A DNA stretch of 64,000 nt from Saccharospirillum alexandrii (lineage in GTDB: Bacteria > Pseudomonadota > Gammaproteobacteria > Pseudomonadales > Natronospirillaceae): assembly GCF_004000275.1 (NCBI RefSeq), contig NZ_RCIP01000003.1, positions 330,572-394,571 of the forward strand, read 5' to 3'. The notes below the pieces were generated by a model, which saw only the letters and a list, made by a program, of their open reading frames with translations, had not been told where the DNA came from and ran no database searches. The position numbers and the translations under genes are program-made. Numbering within the stretch: the stretch's first letter is position 1; every line of letters begins with the position of its first letter. Below, one piece after another: positions 36,110-45,135 of the stretch.

Positions 36110-37224
36110 TAGCGCTGCTCGACAAACGGCATGCGGCTGACGGTCATCGGCAAGCGCTTGCCCCGCACCTCGGCAAACACTTCGGTATCGAGTGCGCTGT
36201 AGGCCGTCTCGACGTACCCCATGGCGATCGATGCCTCGGCGCTCGGCCCAAAGGTGCCGCTGGTCACGACGCCAATACGATCGCCTTCGGCACTGAACAG
36301 TTCCGTGCCTTCCCGCACCGGTGCCCGGCCCGTTCCGACCAGCCCTACCCGCTTGCGCTGCCAGTCTTTGTTCGCGATCTGCGCCAGAATCACCTCAGCC
36401 CCCAGAAAGCCGCCCGGGCGCTCGCCATCGGCACGGCGCGGCTTGCTGATTGCCCAGATCAGGCTGCCTTCGAGCGGTGTGGTGGTGGCATCAATATCGT
36501 GCCCATACAAGCAGAGACCACTTTCCAGACGCAGTGAATCCCGCGCGCCCAGGCCGATCAGTTCGACTTCAGGCTCGGCCAGAATGCGCCGGACCAGACG
36601 GTCGGCATCGGCCGCCGGAATGGAGATTTCATAGCCGTCTTCACCGGTATAGCCACTGCGCGAGACATAGCACTCCACGCCATCGAGCGTCAGCTGCCAG
36701 TTATCCATAAACACCATTCTGGCGACGGCCGGTTCATACCGCGCCAGCACCTCTACCGCTTTCGGCCCCTGCAAAGCGACCAGCGCCCGGTCGTCGAGCC
36801 GCTCCAGCGTGACACCGTTGCCCAGCTGGGCCTCCAGGTGAGCAATATCGGCTTCCTTGCAGGCCGCATTCACGACCAGGTACAGACAATCTTCATAGCG
36901 GGTGACCATCAGGTCATCCAGAATACCGCCGGTCTCGCTGGTAAAAATGGCATACCGCTGCTTGCCCACAGGCAAATCGACAATGTCGACCGGCACCAGT
37001 TTCTCAAGCTCGGCCGCTGCCTGTTCACCATGCAATTTCAACTGACCCATGTGCGAGACATCAAACAACCCGGCAGCAGACCGGGTATGCAGGTGCTCCT
37101 GCTTCACCCCAAGCGGGTACTGCACAGGCATGGAATACCCGGCAAACGGCACCATACGGGCACCCATTTCAATATGCAGGTCAGTCAGCGGGGTGGTGTT
37201 CAGGGAGTCTGTATTGTCAGTCAT
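36097..37224 (-). CDS. gcvT: Glycine cleavage system T protein (aminomethyltransferase)
   Basis: This 375-residue enzyme transfers the aminomethyl carbon from lipoyl-H protein to tetrahydrofolate, releasing ammonia. The family blocks FAGYSMPVQYP, GLFDVSHMGQL, GYTGEDGYEIS, ARDSLRLESGLCLYGHD and the C-terminal barrel GVVTSGTFGPSAEASIAMGYV are intact. It is separated from gcvH and gcvP by the XRE regulator gene, instead of forming the usual gcvTHP operon. A GTTTC-N6-GAAAC palindrome about 82 bases upstream of the start also occurs before gcvH. Confidence 0.95.
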   Translation of the reverse strand: MTDNTDSLNTTPLTDLHIEMGARMVPFAGYSMPVQYPLGVKQEHLHTRSAAGLFDVSHMGQLKLHGEQAAAELEKLVPVDIVDLPVGKQRYAIFTSETGGILDDLMVTRYEDCLYLVVNAACKEADIAHLEAQLGNGVTLERLDDRALVALQGPKAVEVLARYEPAVARMVFMDNWQLTLDGVECYVSRSGYTGEDGYEISIPAADADRLVRRILAEPEVELIGLGARDSLRLESGLCLYGHDIDATTTPLEGSLIWAISKPRRADGERPGGFLGAEVILAQIANKDWQRKRVGLVGTGRAPVREGTELFSAEGDRIGVVTSGTFGPSAEASIAMGYVETAYSALDTEVFAEVRGKRLPMTVSRMPFVEQRYYRG

Positions 37225-37305
37225 TAGTCACCTGTTAGCGTGTAAGCAGACCCGAAGTCTACTCTGAAAAAATGGCGTGACCGGCATAATGCAACAACAA
37301 AACCT

Positions 37306-37323
37306 TGTTTCCAATAAGAAACA
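37306..37323. promoter_or_regulatory. Candidate XRE-cupin operator upstream of gcvT
   Basis: TGTTTC-CAATAA-GAAACA is a perfect 6-6-6 palindrome. A near-identical copy (one mismatch in the right half) lies at 38511-38528 between the XRE regulator gene and gcvH. Shared position before the glycine cleavage genes points to common control. Confidence 0.6.
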
Positions 37324-37387
37324 TGAGGGAATGGTTCAGTTTCGTGCCACGGTTCGGAGTTCGGGTTTGCTTTTGTGCCAGGAGTCC

Positions 37388-37500
37388 GTGGCAGGCACCG
37401 GGTATACCTATCTGGGGTCGGCGTAAACCCATCCATGGGGCCTAGACTTCGGCATCCATGCCTCAGACTTCCCCAGATAGGTATACCCGGTACCCGCCAC
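37388..37500 (+). repeat. Structured intergenic repeat, type 1
   Basis: The 30-bp arms (inner part CCGGGTATACCTATCTGGGG) pair with two differences. The core GTCGGCGTAAACCCATCCATGG and hairpin GGCA-TCCA-TGCC are present. The left flank (CGGAGTTCG...) resembles that of the element at 27606. Confidence 0.92.
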
Positions 37501-37582
37501 TCATCTTGGTGCGCGAACTCTTAAACATTTGCTCAACACGTCGAGTCTTGCCCAGTAAGCCTTGAATTCCTTAACCAGACCA

Positions 37583-37697
37583 GCTTTGGACGGTGGGTAT
37601 AGGGTTGGCGGGGCGTCGGTCCCCATGGATGGGGACCGCCGAGCTTACACGGACGTACTTGCAGCGACCCGCCAAGCCTATACCCACTGGCCAAAGC
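37583..37697 (-). repeat. Structured intergenic repeat, type 2
   Basis: The arms GCTTTGG...GTGGGTATAGG.TTGGCGGG pair with several mismatches. In reverse orientation the inner part reads CGCTGCAAGTACGTCC...TGTAAGCTCGGCGG and then the hairpin GGTCCCCA-TCCA-TGGGGACC, as in 21711-21824. It lies downstream of the XRE regulator gene. Confidence 0.85.
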
Positions 37698-37755
37698 GAC
37701 TTCTGCCACAGGCTTCAATTTAACCACTCTTAAAGCAACCACCAAACCAAACCCG

Positions 37756-38409
37756 CTAGGCCGTCACCCACAACACCTCGGCATCCTGCTCGCTGGTTGA
37801 GACCAGGGCATGCCCCATGGTGCAGTCGTAATAGGCTGAATCGCCTTCGCTGAGGGTGACGGGTTCGTAGAATTCGGTGTAGAACAGGAGGGTGCCTGAG
37901 AGGACATAAAGGAATTCTTCGCCTTCGTGGCGGATCCAGTCACTGAACTCGTCGAACGTGCGGGTGTGGACCCGGGTGCGGAACGGCACCATCTTTTTCT
38001 GGGTCAGTTGGGTGGCCAACAGTTCGTGTTCGTAGGTGGGCGTTGGGTGGGGTTTGCCCTCGCCTTTGCGGGTGATGTCGCGGCGGCCACCGGCGCTGGC
38101 GCCAGTGCGGGGCTGGGCGAACAGTTGGGGGATATCGATGCCCAGGCCGTGAACCAGCTTGTTGACGGCGCTGAACGTCGGTGAAATTTGCTCGTTTTCG
38201 ATTTTCGACAATGTCGAGCGGGCCAGCCCGGTGCGCTTGCTGGCTTCTTCGAGCGTCAGGTTCTGGCTCAGACGAATGGCGCGTACGCGCTGGCCCAGTT
38301 GCAGCGGCTCGAGCGTGGCTTCGGTCGCGCTCTTGCGGGCGACGCGCATGGCCTTGGATTCACCTTCATAGGCGGTACCCTGCTTGAGGAAAAGAGGTTC
38401 GTCTGGCAT
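37756..38409 (-). CDS. XRE-family transcriptional regulator with C-terminal cupin
   Basis: This 217-residue regulator has a helix-turn-helix near residues 40-90 ([20 protein letters not shown]) and a C-terminal cupin domain ([30 protein letters not shown]) that would bind a small effector. Proteins of this build control amino-acid and amine metabolism genes. It lies between gcvT and gcvH, and matching palindromes occur upstream of gcvT and in its own divergent promoter region. I infer that it represses or activates glycine cleavage genes and itself. The ATG at 38409 starts the conserved part; a longer open frame crosses the promoter region. Confidence 0.85.
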   Translation of the reverse strand: MPDEPLFLKQGTAYEGESKAMRVARKSATEATLEPLQLGQRVRAIRLSQNLTLEEASKRTGLARSTLSKIENEQISPTFSAVNKLVHGLGIDIPQLFAQPRTGASAGGRRDITRKGEGKPHPTPTYEHELLATQLTQKKMVPFRTRVHTRTFDEFSDWIRHEGEEFLYVLSGTLLFYTEFYEPVTLSEGDSAYYDCTMGHALVSTSEQDAEVLWVTA

Positions 38410-38510
38410 GCGTATCGCGGCTCGCTGGGTGTGGGTGATCACGGGTAATGGCGTCGAGTATCGCACAGGCTTACCGGGCAGGGAACGGCCATTCCCTGAT
38501 GACCGCCCCT

Positions 38511-38528
38511 TGTTTCCTATAAGAAATA
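38511..38528. promoter_or_regulatory. Candidate XRE-cupin operator between xre and gcvH
   Basis: TGTTTC-CTATAA-GAAATA matches the 37306 palindrome except for one base of the right half and one of the spacer. It lies about 100 bases from the xre start and 160 from gcvH. Confidence 0.55.
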
Positions 38529-38613
38529 TTTGTTGTTTTCGTGAAAGGCCATTGCTACCCTTTGTGCGTATAGTAACGGCAACCCAGACTACGGTACCCG
38601 GGTTCCCAACCAG

Positions 38614-38633
38614 AACCGGCGCCCGCGCCGGTT
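38614..38633 (+). promoter_or_regulatory. Leader hairpin upstream of gcvH
   Basis: AACCGGCG-CCCG-CGCCGGTT forms a perfect 8-bp stem, 57 bases before the gcvH start. It is followed by TTTCGTGTTT rather than a clean T run. It may be an attenuator or just a leader structure. I see no glycine riboswitch motifs around it. Confidence 0.35.
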
Positions 38634-38689
38634 TCGTGTTTCTGGGCGTGCCAAACCTGACTTTCAGATCAACTTTTAAGGACACTCCG

Positions 38690-39085
38690 ATGACCGCCAT
38701 CCCAACCGAACTGCGATACGCGAAAAGCCACGAGTGGGTGCGCGACAACGGCGATGGCACCCTGACCGTGGGCATCACCGACCATGCTCAAACACAGCTC
38801 GGTGACGTAGTGTTTGTAGAGTTGCCCGAAGTAGGCCAGGAACTGAGCGCCGGAGGCGAAGTCGCGGTGATTGAATCGGTCAAAGCCGCAAGCGACATCT
38901 ACAGCCCGGTATCGGGCACTATCACCAGCGTGAACGACCAGTTGGAAGACGCACCCGAGACCATCAACGAAGACTGCTACGAAGCTGGCTGGATTTTCAC
39001 GCTGACCCCCAGTGATGACACCGAACTGGATGCCCTGCTGACTGCGGATCAATACCAGGCAAGTACGACAGCTTCCGAGGCTTAA
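38690..39085 (+). CDS. gcvH: Glycine cleavage system H protein
   Basis: This 131-residue lipoyl carrier moves the aminomethyl group from P to T protein. The lipoylation Lys65 is in ESVKAASD, within the typical sequence SHEWVR...[20 protein letters not shown]. The length matches the family. The ATG at 38690 has AAGGA upstream. The open frame extends to 38384 but covers the promoter and is not coding. gcvP follows after 214 bases, with a structured repeat between. Confidence 0.96.
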   Translation: MTAIPTELRYAKSHEWVRDNGDGTLTVGITDHAQTQLGDVVFVELPEVGQELSAGGEVAVIESVKAASDIYSPVSGTITSVNDQLEDAPETINEDCYEAGWIFTLTPSDDTELDALLTADQYQASTTASEA

Positions 39086-39120
39086 TCCAGTTTAGTTCGG
39101 TTGGGTGCCGTTAGCCCGTT

Positions 39121-39227
39121 TCAGGTACCGGGTATACCGCTCCAGGGTCGGCGTAAACCCGTCCATGGGGCCTAGACCGCAGCATCCCTGCTGCGGACTA
39201 CCCTGGATCGGTATACCCGGCACCTGA
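39121..39227 (+). repeat. Structured intergenic repeat, type 1
   Basis: The 27-bp arms (inner part CCGGGTATACCGCTCCAGGG) pair with two differences. The core GTCGGCGTAAACCCGTCCATGG and hairpin CCGCAGCA-TCCC-TGCTGCGG are present. It lies inside the probable gcvH-gcvP transcript. Confidence 0.92.
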
Positions 39228-39299
39228 CACTTAGTTCGCTGCCAATTTCAATAACCGTGTTAACAAAACCTTTTGCCAAACAACTTTTGAGGCTCCGCC

Positions 39300-42179
39300 A
39301 TGAACGCCAAGTTGCCGCTCACTCAAAAACCCCTCGCCCAACTGGTGGGCGCCAGCTTTACCCAGCGCCATATCGGGCCGGATGCGGCTGAACAGGCTGC
39401 CATGCTGACTACTCTGGGGCTGGCCAACGTCAGTGACCTGATCGATCAAACGGTGCCGGGTGCCATTCGCCTGCAACGGCCCCTGGCCGTTGAACCGGGC
39501 TTGAGTGAAGTTGAGGCGCTGGCTGAACTGAAGCGGATCGCCAGTCAGAACCAGGTGTTTCGCTCTTACATTGGCCAGGGGTATTACGACACCCAGTTGC
39601 CGGCGGTGATTGTGCGTAACGTGCTGGAAAACCCGGCCTGGTACACCGCCTATACGCCTTACCAGCCAGAGATCTCGCAAGGCCGGTTGGAGTCGCTGCT
39701 TAACTTTCAGCAAATCATAATGGATTTAACCGGGCTGGATCTGGCCAATGCCTCCCTGCTCGATGAAGCCACGGCCGCTGCCGAAGCGATGACCCTGTGC
39801 CAGCGCGCCAACCGTCGTTGCAAGAGCAATGTCTTTTTTGTTGCCGATGATGTGCACCCGCAAACCTTGGCCGTATTGGCAACCCGGGCCGAGCACTTTG
39901 GGTTCGAGCTGGTGGTGGCGCCAGCTGAGCAAATTAGCGAACACGCCCCCTTTGGCGCTCTGTTCCAATACCCCGGTACCGATGGCCGGATTGCTGATTT
40001 GGGTACCTTGATTTCGAACGCCAAGGCCCAGGGCGCCATGGTTGCCGTTGCCAGCGATTTGCTGGCGCTGATGGTGTTGAAATCGCCGGGTGAACTGGGC
40101 GCAGACATTGTGTTGGGGTCAGCCCAGCGCTTTGGTGTGCCGATGGGCTATGGCGGCCCACATGCGGCGTTCTTTGCCGCCCGTGAAGACCTGAAACGCC
40201 AGGTGCCGGGCCGGATCATTGGGGTGTCGGTCGACAGCCGCGGCAACACCGCCCTGCGCATGGCCATGCAAACGCGCGAACAGCACATTCGCCGTGAAAA
40301 GGCGACGTCTAACATCTGTACGGCTCAGGCGCTGCTGGCCAATCTGGCGGCGTTTTATGCCGTTTATCATGGCCCCGAGGGTCTGAAGACCATCGCTGAG
40401 CGAGTGCATCGTCTGACCGGCATTCTGGCGCTGGGACTGCAGAAGCATGGCATTGAAGTGCCCACGTCTTTCTTCGATACGCTGACGCTCAGCGGTTTCG
40501 ATGCCAGCGTGCATGAGCGTGCCCGCAGCAAGTCGCTCAACCTGCGTGACTTCAGCGATGGCCGCATCGGCATCAGCCTGGATGAAACCACGACCGAGGC
40601 CGATTTGCTCGACTTGTTCTCGGTGTTCCTCGGCGACGACCACGGTCTGAACATTGCGGAACTCGACGCCCAATTGCTCGCTGAAACCAAGCTGGGCATC
40701 AACCCGGCCCAGCGCCGCACCGATGCGGTACTGACCCACCCGGTATTCAACCGCTACCACAGCGAAACCGAGATGCTGCGCTACATTCGCTCGCTGGAAA
40801 ACAAGGATTACTCGCTGGTGCATGGCATGATCCCGCTCGGCTCCTGCACCATGAAGCTGAACGCCACTGCTGAGATGATTCCGGTGACCTGGCCGGAGTT
40901 TGCCAAACTGCACCCCTTCGCACCGGTCGAGCAGGCCCAGGGCTATGCCCGCCTATTGGCCGATCTGGAGCGGGATTTGGCGGAGATCACCGGTTATGAC
41001 GCCATTTCGCTGCAACCGAACTCCGGTGCCCAGGGTGAATACGCGGGCTTGCTGGCGATTCGTCGCTATCAGCAGGCCAATGGCGAGGGCCAGCGCACGG
41101 TCTGTCTGATTCCCGCGTCAGCGCACGGCACCAACCCGGCGTCGGCCGCGATGATGAGCATGGATGTGGTGATCGTGAACTGCGACGATGAGGGCAATGT
41201 CGATCTTGATGACCTCCGTGCCAAGGCGGAAGCGGCCGGTGACCGTCTCTCGGCCTGCATGATCACCTACCCGTCAACGCACGGGGTGTATGAGGAAGGC
41301 GTGCGCGAGCTGTGCGATATCGTTCACCAGTTCGGTGGCCAGGTGTATCTCGATGGCGCTAACCTGAACGCTCAGGTCGGCCTGACCCAGCCCGGCTTCA
41401 TCGGCTCGGACGTCTCGCACCTGAACCTGCACAAGACGTTTGCCATCCCGCACGGCGGCGGTGGCCCGGGCATGGGGCCGATTGGCGTGAAAGCGCATCT
41501 GGCGCCCTATCTGCCGGGCCATTGCACGACGGAAGGCACAGGCGCGGTCTCCGCTGCGCCCTATGGTTCGGCTGGCATTCTGCCGATCACCTGGATGTAC
41601 AACCGCATGCTGGGTCGCGATGGCCTGCGCGAGTCGTCAGAGATTGCCATACTGAACGCCAATTACATTGCCAAGCGCTTGGAAGACGATTACTCGGTGC
41701 TGTATCGGGGTCGTAACGGTCGTGTCGCTCACGAGTGCATTCTGGATATTCGGCCGTTAAAAGCCGAGACCGGTATCACCGAGGAAGACATCGCCAAACG
41801 TCTGATGGATTATGGTTTCCACGCCCCGACCATGAGTTTCCCGGTGCCGGGTACGCTGATGATCGAGCCGACCGAGTCGGAATCCCAGGCGGAGCTGGAT
41901 CGCTTCATCGAAGCCATGCAAGGCATTCGGGCGGAAATCGAAGCGGTTAAGAGCGGCCAGTACAGCGAAGACCACAGCCCGCTGCGCCTGGCGCCTCACA
42001 CCCAGCAAGACCTGGTCGGCGACTGGGACAGACCCTACAGCCGGGAGCAGGCGGTGTTCCCGACCGCGGCCACCCGCGCGGCCAAGTTCTGGCCGGCGGT
42101 CAACCGGGTCGACAACGTACATGGCGACCGCAACTTCATGTGCAGTTGCCCGGGAACCGACAGCTATCGAGTCTCGTAA
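39300..42179 (+). CDS. gcvP: Glycine dehydrogenase (decarboxylating), P protein
   Basis: This 959-residue PLP enzyme decarboxylates glycine and loads the H protein. It is a full-length single chain with the N-terminal half ([11 protein letters not shown]-like block [15 protein letters not shown]) and the catalytic C-terminal half (PLP Lys in [34 protein letters not shown]). Its likely operon partner is gcvH upstream. The last 40 codons overlap only a spurious extension of the next gene. The C-terminus [10 protein letters not shown] is close to family ends. Confidence 0.96.
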   Translation: MNAKLPLTQKPLAQLVGASFTQRHIGPDAAEQAAMLTTLGLANVSDLIDQTVPGAIRLQRPLAVEPGLSEVEALAELKRIASQNQVFRSYIGQGYYDTQLPAVIVRNVLENPAWYTAYTPYQPEISQGRLESLLNFQQIIMDLTGLDLANASLLDEATAAAEAMTLCQRANRRCKSNVFFVADDVHPQTLAVLATRAEHFGFELVVAPAEQISEHAPFGALFQYPGTDGRIADLGTLISNAKAQGAMVAVASDLLALMVLKSPGELGADIVLGSAQRFGVPMGYGGPHAAFFAAREDLKRQVPGRIIGVSVDSRGNTALRMAMQTREQHIRREKATSNICTAQALLANLAAFYAVYHGPEGLKTIAERVHRLTGILALGLQKHGIEVPTSFFDTLTLSGFDASVHERARSKSLNLRDFSDGRIGISLDETTTEADLLDLFSVFLGDDHGLNIAELDAQLLAETKLGINPAQRRTDAVLTHPVFNRYHSETEMLRYIRSLENKDYSLVHGMIPLGSCTMKLNATAEMIPVTWPEFAKLHPFAPVEQAQGYARLLADLERDLAEITGYDAISLQPNSGAQGEYAGLLAIRRYQQANGEGQRTVCLIPASAHGTNPASAAMMSMDVVIVNCDDEGNVDLDDLRAKAEAAGDRLSACMITYPSTHGVYEEGVRELCDIVHQFGGQVYLDGANLNAQVGLTQPGFIGSDVSHLNLHKTFAIPHGGGGPGMGPIGVKAHLAPYLPGHCTTEGTGAVSAAPYGSAGILPITWMYNRMLGRDGLRESSEIAILNANYIAKRLEDDYSVLYRGRNGRVAHECILDIRPLKAETGITEEDIAKRLMDYGFHAPTMSFPVPGTLMIEPTESESQAELDRFIEAMQGIRAEIEAVKSGQYSEDHSPLRLAPHTQQDLVGDWDRPYSREQAVFPTAATRAAKFWPAVNRVDNVHGDRNFMCSCPGTDSYRVS

Positions 42180-42274
42180 CGCGCATAGAAGGGCATAACC
42201 GGGCGGCTGCAGCCCGGTTCGATCGGTGCTACATTAGCCAACACACTGTCTGCTGTAGTGTTGTGTCTATTCCC

Positions 42275-43357
42275 ATGTCTGAACACTGGTCTACCCCCTG
42301 CAATGGGCCTTTGAAGCCCAACCCCGACTCTTCAGGTTTGTTTCTGGCCGTCTCACGCGCTGCCGGGTATTTAAACCATGATCGGGGTTGGCGACACGGG
42401 ATTGAGAGTTTTCTGGCCGCGCTGGGAAGGGCAACATCGTCAAACCGGGCCTGGATGTTCGAGGTGGTGGATCAGGGGCCTGACCACTACACCACCAAGT
42501 TCGTTTATGAGTGGGCGTCATCGCCCGAATACTCTGAAATCAACAAACCGCGATACGATCATCACCGGGTGAACATCAACACCGATGACCGGCGCGCCTT
42601 TTATGAATCACGCCTGAACGGTGACGTCCTCAGGCATCACCGCAACTCAGTGGGCGCCTTTTTACGCCTCGAGTTTGAACTCCAGAACATTCAGTCGATG
42701 CTCACCATCCCGATCATGGTCGATGGCACTTGGTGGGGCATTCTGGGGTTTGATGATTGCGACGCTCCGCGTGATTACTCCGACAGCATGGTGGCCGCCC
42801 TGGAAATTGCTGCAACACTGATTACCAATGGCATCTTACGTGACCGTCTGGAATGGGAAGTTAATCACGACCACCTGACCGGCCTGCACAACCGCCGGGC
42901 TCTGATTCAACGCATTGAGCGTTCACTGCTAACCTCACCCGACCTCGGTTCACTGATTATTATTGATCTCGACGACTTCAAACACATCAATGACACCCTC
43001 GGTCATCAGGCCGGGGATGCCGCTTTGAAGGCCGTGGCCAACTTGCTGAGCTCAGCGTTGCCCAAAGGAGCAACGCTTTCCCGCTTTGGGGGTGAGGAGT
43101 TTGCGCTATGGCTACCGGCAGACGGCAACGCCGCCTGTGCGCTGGCTGAAAACATGCGCGAGAAACTCGAGCACCTCGACATTCACTGGCAGAACTCAGA
43201 CATGGCCATTCGTGCCAGCTTCGGAGTGGCGCAAATGCGCCCTTGCCCGCACCCTGAGCCAACGCAGGTTCTGTTCGACAAGGTTTTCGCCCGGGCCGAC
43301 CGGGCGCTGTTCGAGGCCAAAACCGGCGGACGAAATCAGGTGGTTTATACCGACTGA
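42275..43357 (+). CDS. GAF-GGDEF diguanylate cyclase
   Basis: This 360-residue soluble protein has an N-terminal GAF-like sensor (about residues 20-180; TIPIMVDGTWWGILGFDDC). The GGDEF domain has an intact active site FGGEEF and HDHLTGLHNRRAL, so it should make c-di-GMP. No RxxD inhibitory site stands out. The ATG at 42275 is chosen because the frame upstream to 42140 overlaps the gcvP end; no good ribosome site is visible. It is convergent with the chemoreceptor gene, with 7 bases between the stops. Confidence 0.88.
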   Translation: MSEHWSTPCNGPLKPNPDSSGLFLAVSRAAGYLNHDRGWRHGIESFLAALGRATSSNRAWMFEVVDQGPDHYTTKFVYEWASSPEYSEINKPRYDHHRVNINTDDRRAFYESRLNGDVLRHHRNSVGAFLRLEFELQNIQSMLTIPIMVDGTWWGILGFDDCDAPRDYSDSMVAALEIAATLITNGILRDRLEWEVNHDHLTGLHNRRALIQRIERSLLTSPDLGSLIIIDLDDFKHINDTLGHQAGDAALKAVANLLSSALPKGATLSRFGGEEFALWLPADGNAACALAENMREKLEHLDIHWQNSDMAIRASFGVAQMRPCPHPEPTQVLFDKVFARADRALFEAKTGGRNQVVYTD

Positions 43358-43364
43358 CGGCTGA

Positions 43365-44960
43365 TCACGCCGACTTCAACTTGAACTGCCCAGCCAATTC
43401 CTGCAGCTCCACACTCAGGCGACTGAGCTCCTGATTCGATTGCAGCGTTTCTTCACTGGCGGTTGCTGTCTGATCGGCCGACTCTGAGATGCTGAGAATA
43501 TTACGGCTGATGTCTTCCGCGACGGCACTCTGCTGGGTTACTGCGGCTGCAATTTGCTGGTTCATGTCCTGAATTTGGGTAACGGCTTCGGTGATCGACT
43601 TGAACGCTTCCCGGGCCTGAGTAGCCGGCCCTTTGGTCGCATCGGCCCGCTCGGAGCTGAGTTTCATTTTTTCGGCCGTGCTTTGGGCTTTCTTCTGCAA
43701 CTTGGTGATCAGCGCTTCGATTTTTTCGGTCGATTCCTGAGTGCGTTTCGACAGGCCGCGCACTTCATCGGCCACCACAGCGAAGCCGCGCCCTGCGTCA
43801 CCCGCACGTGCTGCTTCAATCGCTGCGTTCAAGGCCAGCAGGTTGGTTTGCTCGGCGATACCGGCAATGACATCGAGCACGGTGCCAATCTTATCGCTGT
43901 CTTCCTTCAGTTCCACAATCGTCTGAGTGGCTTCTTCCACTTCGTCGGCCAGCTCTTCAGTCTGTTTGATGTTATTGCGCACCAGACCACCGCCTTCACG
44001 GGTGAGCCGTTCGCACTCCTGCGCTGAACTCGACGCTTCTTCAGCATTTTGCGCAACTTCCCGCACTGTTGCCGTCATCTCATTCATGGCCGTCGCAACC
44101 TGGTCGGTTTCATTCTTTTGTTCCGTAATAACCCGGGTACTCTCCTGAGCAACAGACGACATTTGCTCGCTGGCTGACGCCAGTTGCGTAATGCCGTTAC
44201 CCAGCCGGCCGATCAAGTCTTGCAAGCTGTGAATCATGGTGTTGGTGGTCTTCATCAACACGCCCATTTCATCGGTGCGCCGAGTCACCAGTTCCTGGTC
44301 GAGATCGCCCTCGGCCAGGTTCGACATTACGTCAACCAGCCGCGACAACGGCTGACTGATCATAGCGGTAATGACGACCGCGATGAGTATACCCAGCGCC
44401 AGCGCCAGAGCAGTGACAAGCACAATGGTTTGAATGGATTGGGTGACCGTTCCATCAACTTCGCTGTCTTTGCTCATGATATAGTCATCGATGATCGCCT
44501 GCATGGCCAGGGCGCTGCTAACCAGCGAGTCGTTATACTCCCCCATCTGTGCTTCACTTACGCCAGCCTCAAAACCACTGACCAGCAAGGTAAAGTTGTT
44601 TGCGTACTGGTCCAGCTCTTCCAGCACATTTTGCATCACCGGAGCAGTGCGCGGATCAACCGCTGTTTCCATCAGTGAGTTCGCGTCGGTTCGCAACCCG
44701 GCGAGCTGGGCTTCTACCTCTTCACGGTACCGTGCTTCCTGGGTCAGCTCGTAATCTTTCCCCGCGATGCGGGTGTTAGCGATACGTTCGCCCATAGCAT
44801 CAAACAATCTGAGACGCTGATACTCTTCAGTCACGAGATTGAGATTCTGATAGCCGGTTAAAGCAATGCCGGCGGTCAAAAAAAGAACCAGACCGAAACC
44901 ACCAAACAATTTAATTCGGGTAGACAGGTTGTAAAAAGGTTGAGTAATGCGATCGAACAT
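43365..44960 (-). CDS. Methyl-accepting chemotaxis protein
   Basis: This 531-residue chemoreceptor has TM1 at about residues 15-38, a helical periplasmic sensor of about 150 residues with acidic repeats, TM2 ([19 protein letters not shown]), HAMP, and the signalling hairpin with the conserved tip [20 protein letters not shown]. The ligand is unknown. GAAGG stands 9 bases before the ATG at 44960; two ATGs just upstream are too close to it. The tail lacks an obvious NWETF-type CheR-binding pentapeptide. Confidence 0.92.
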   Translation of the reverse strand: MFDRITQPFYNLSTRIKLFGGFGLVLFLTAGIALTGYQNLNLVTEEYQRLRLFDAMGERIANTRIAGKDYELTQEARYREEVEAQLAGLRTDANSLMETAVDPRTAPVMQNVLEELDQYANNFTLLVSGFEAGVSEAQMGEYNDSLVSSALAMQAIIDDYIMSKDSEVDGTVTQSIQTIVLVTALALALGILIAVVITAMISQPLSRLVDVMSNLAEGDLDQELVTRRTDEMGVLMKTTNTMIHSLQDLIGRLGNGITQLASASEQMSSVAQESTRVITEQKNETDQVATAMNEMTATVREVAQNAEEASSSAQECERLTREGGGLVRNNIKQTEELADEVEEATQTIVELKEDSDKIGTVLDVIAGIAEQTNLLALNAAIEAARAGDAGRGFAVVADEVRGLSKRTQESTEKIEALITKLQKKAQSTAEKMKLSSERADATKGPATQAREAFKSITEAVTQIQDMNQQIAAAVTQQSAVAEDISRNILSISESADQTATASEETLQSNQELSRLSVELQELAGQFKLKSA

Positions 44961-45135
44961 AGCCATCATCCTTCGGTCTATTTGTCTGACAAAAAGTCTT
45001 ATGACAGTAAAACGTAGCAGATGGCATAGCTTAAGGTAGGGTTGATGCCGACATTCTCATTCAAATAATTTGAATCGAAGAAACATAAACCACTTTTCCA
45101 TGGTGGGTGAAGGAGTCGGGCAGTGTGATGTCTGC

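Noticed and set aside
38410-38689. Glycine riboswitch before gcvH
   Set aside because: I see only a simple hairpin; the tandem aptamer pattern with conserved loops is not apparent, and an operator-like palindrome offers a better explanation.
40119-40913. 264-residue open frame antisense to gcvP
   Set aside because: Shadow frame of a conserved gene, with no ribosome site or motif.
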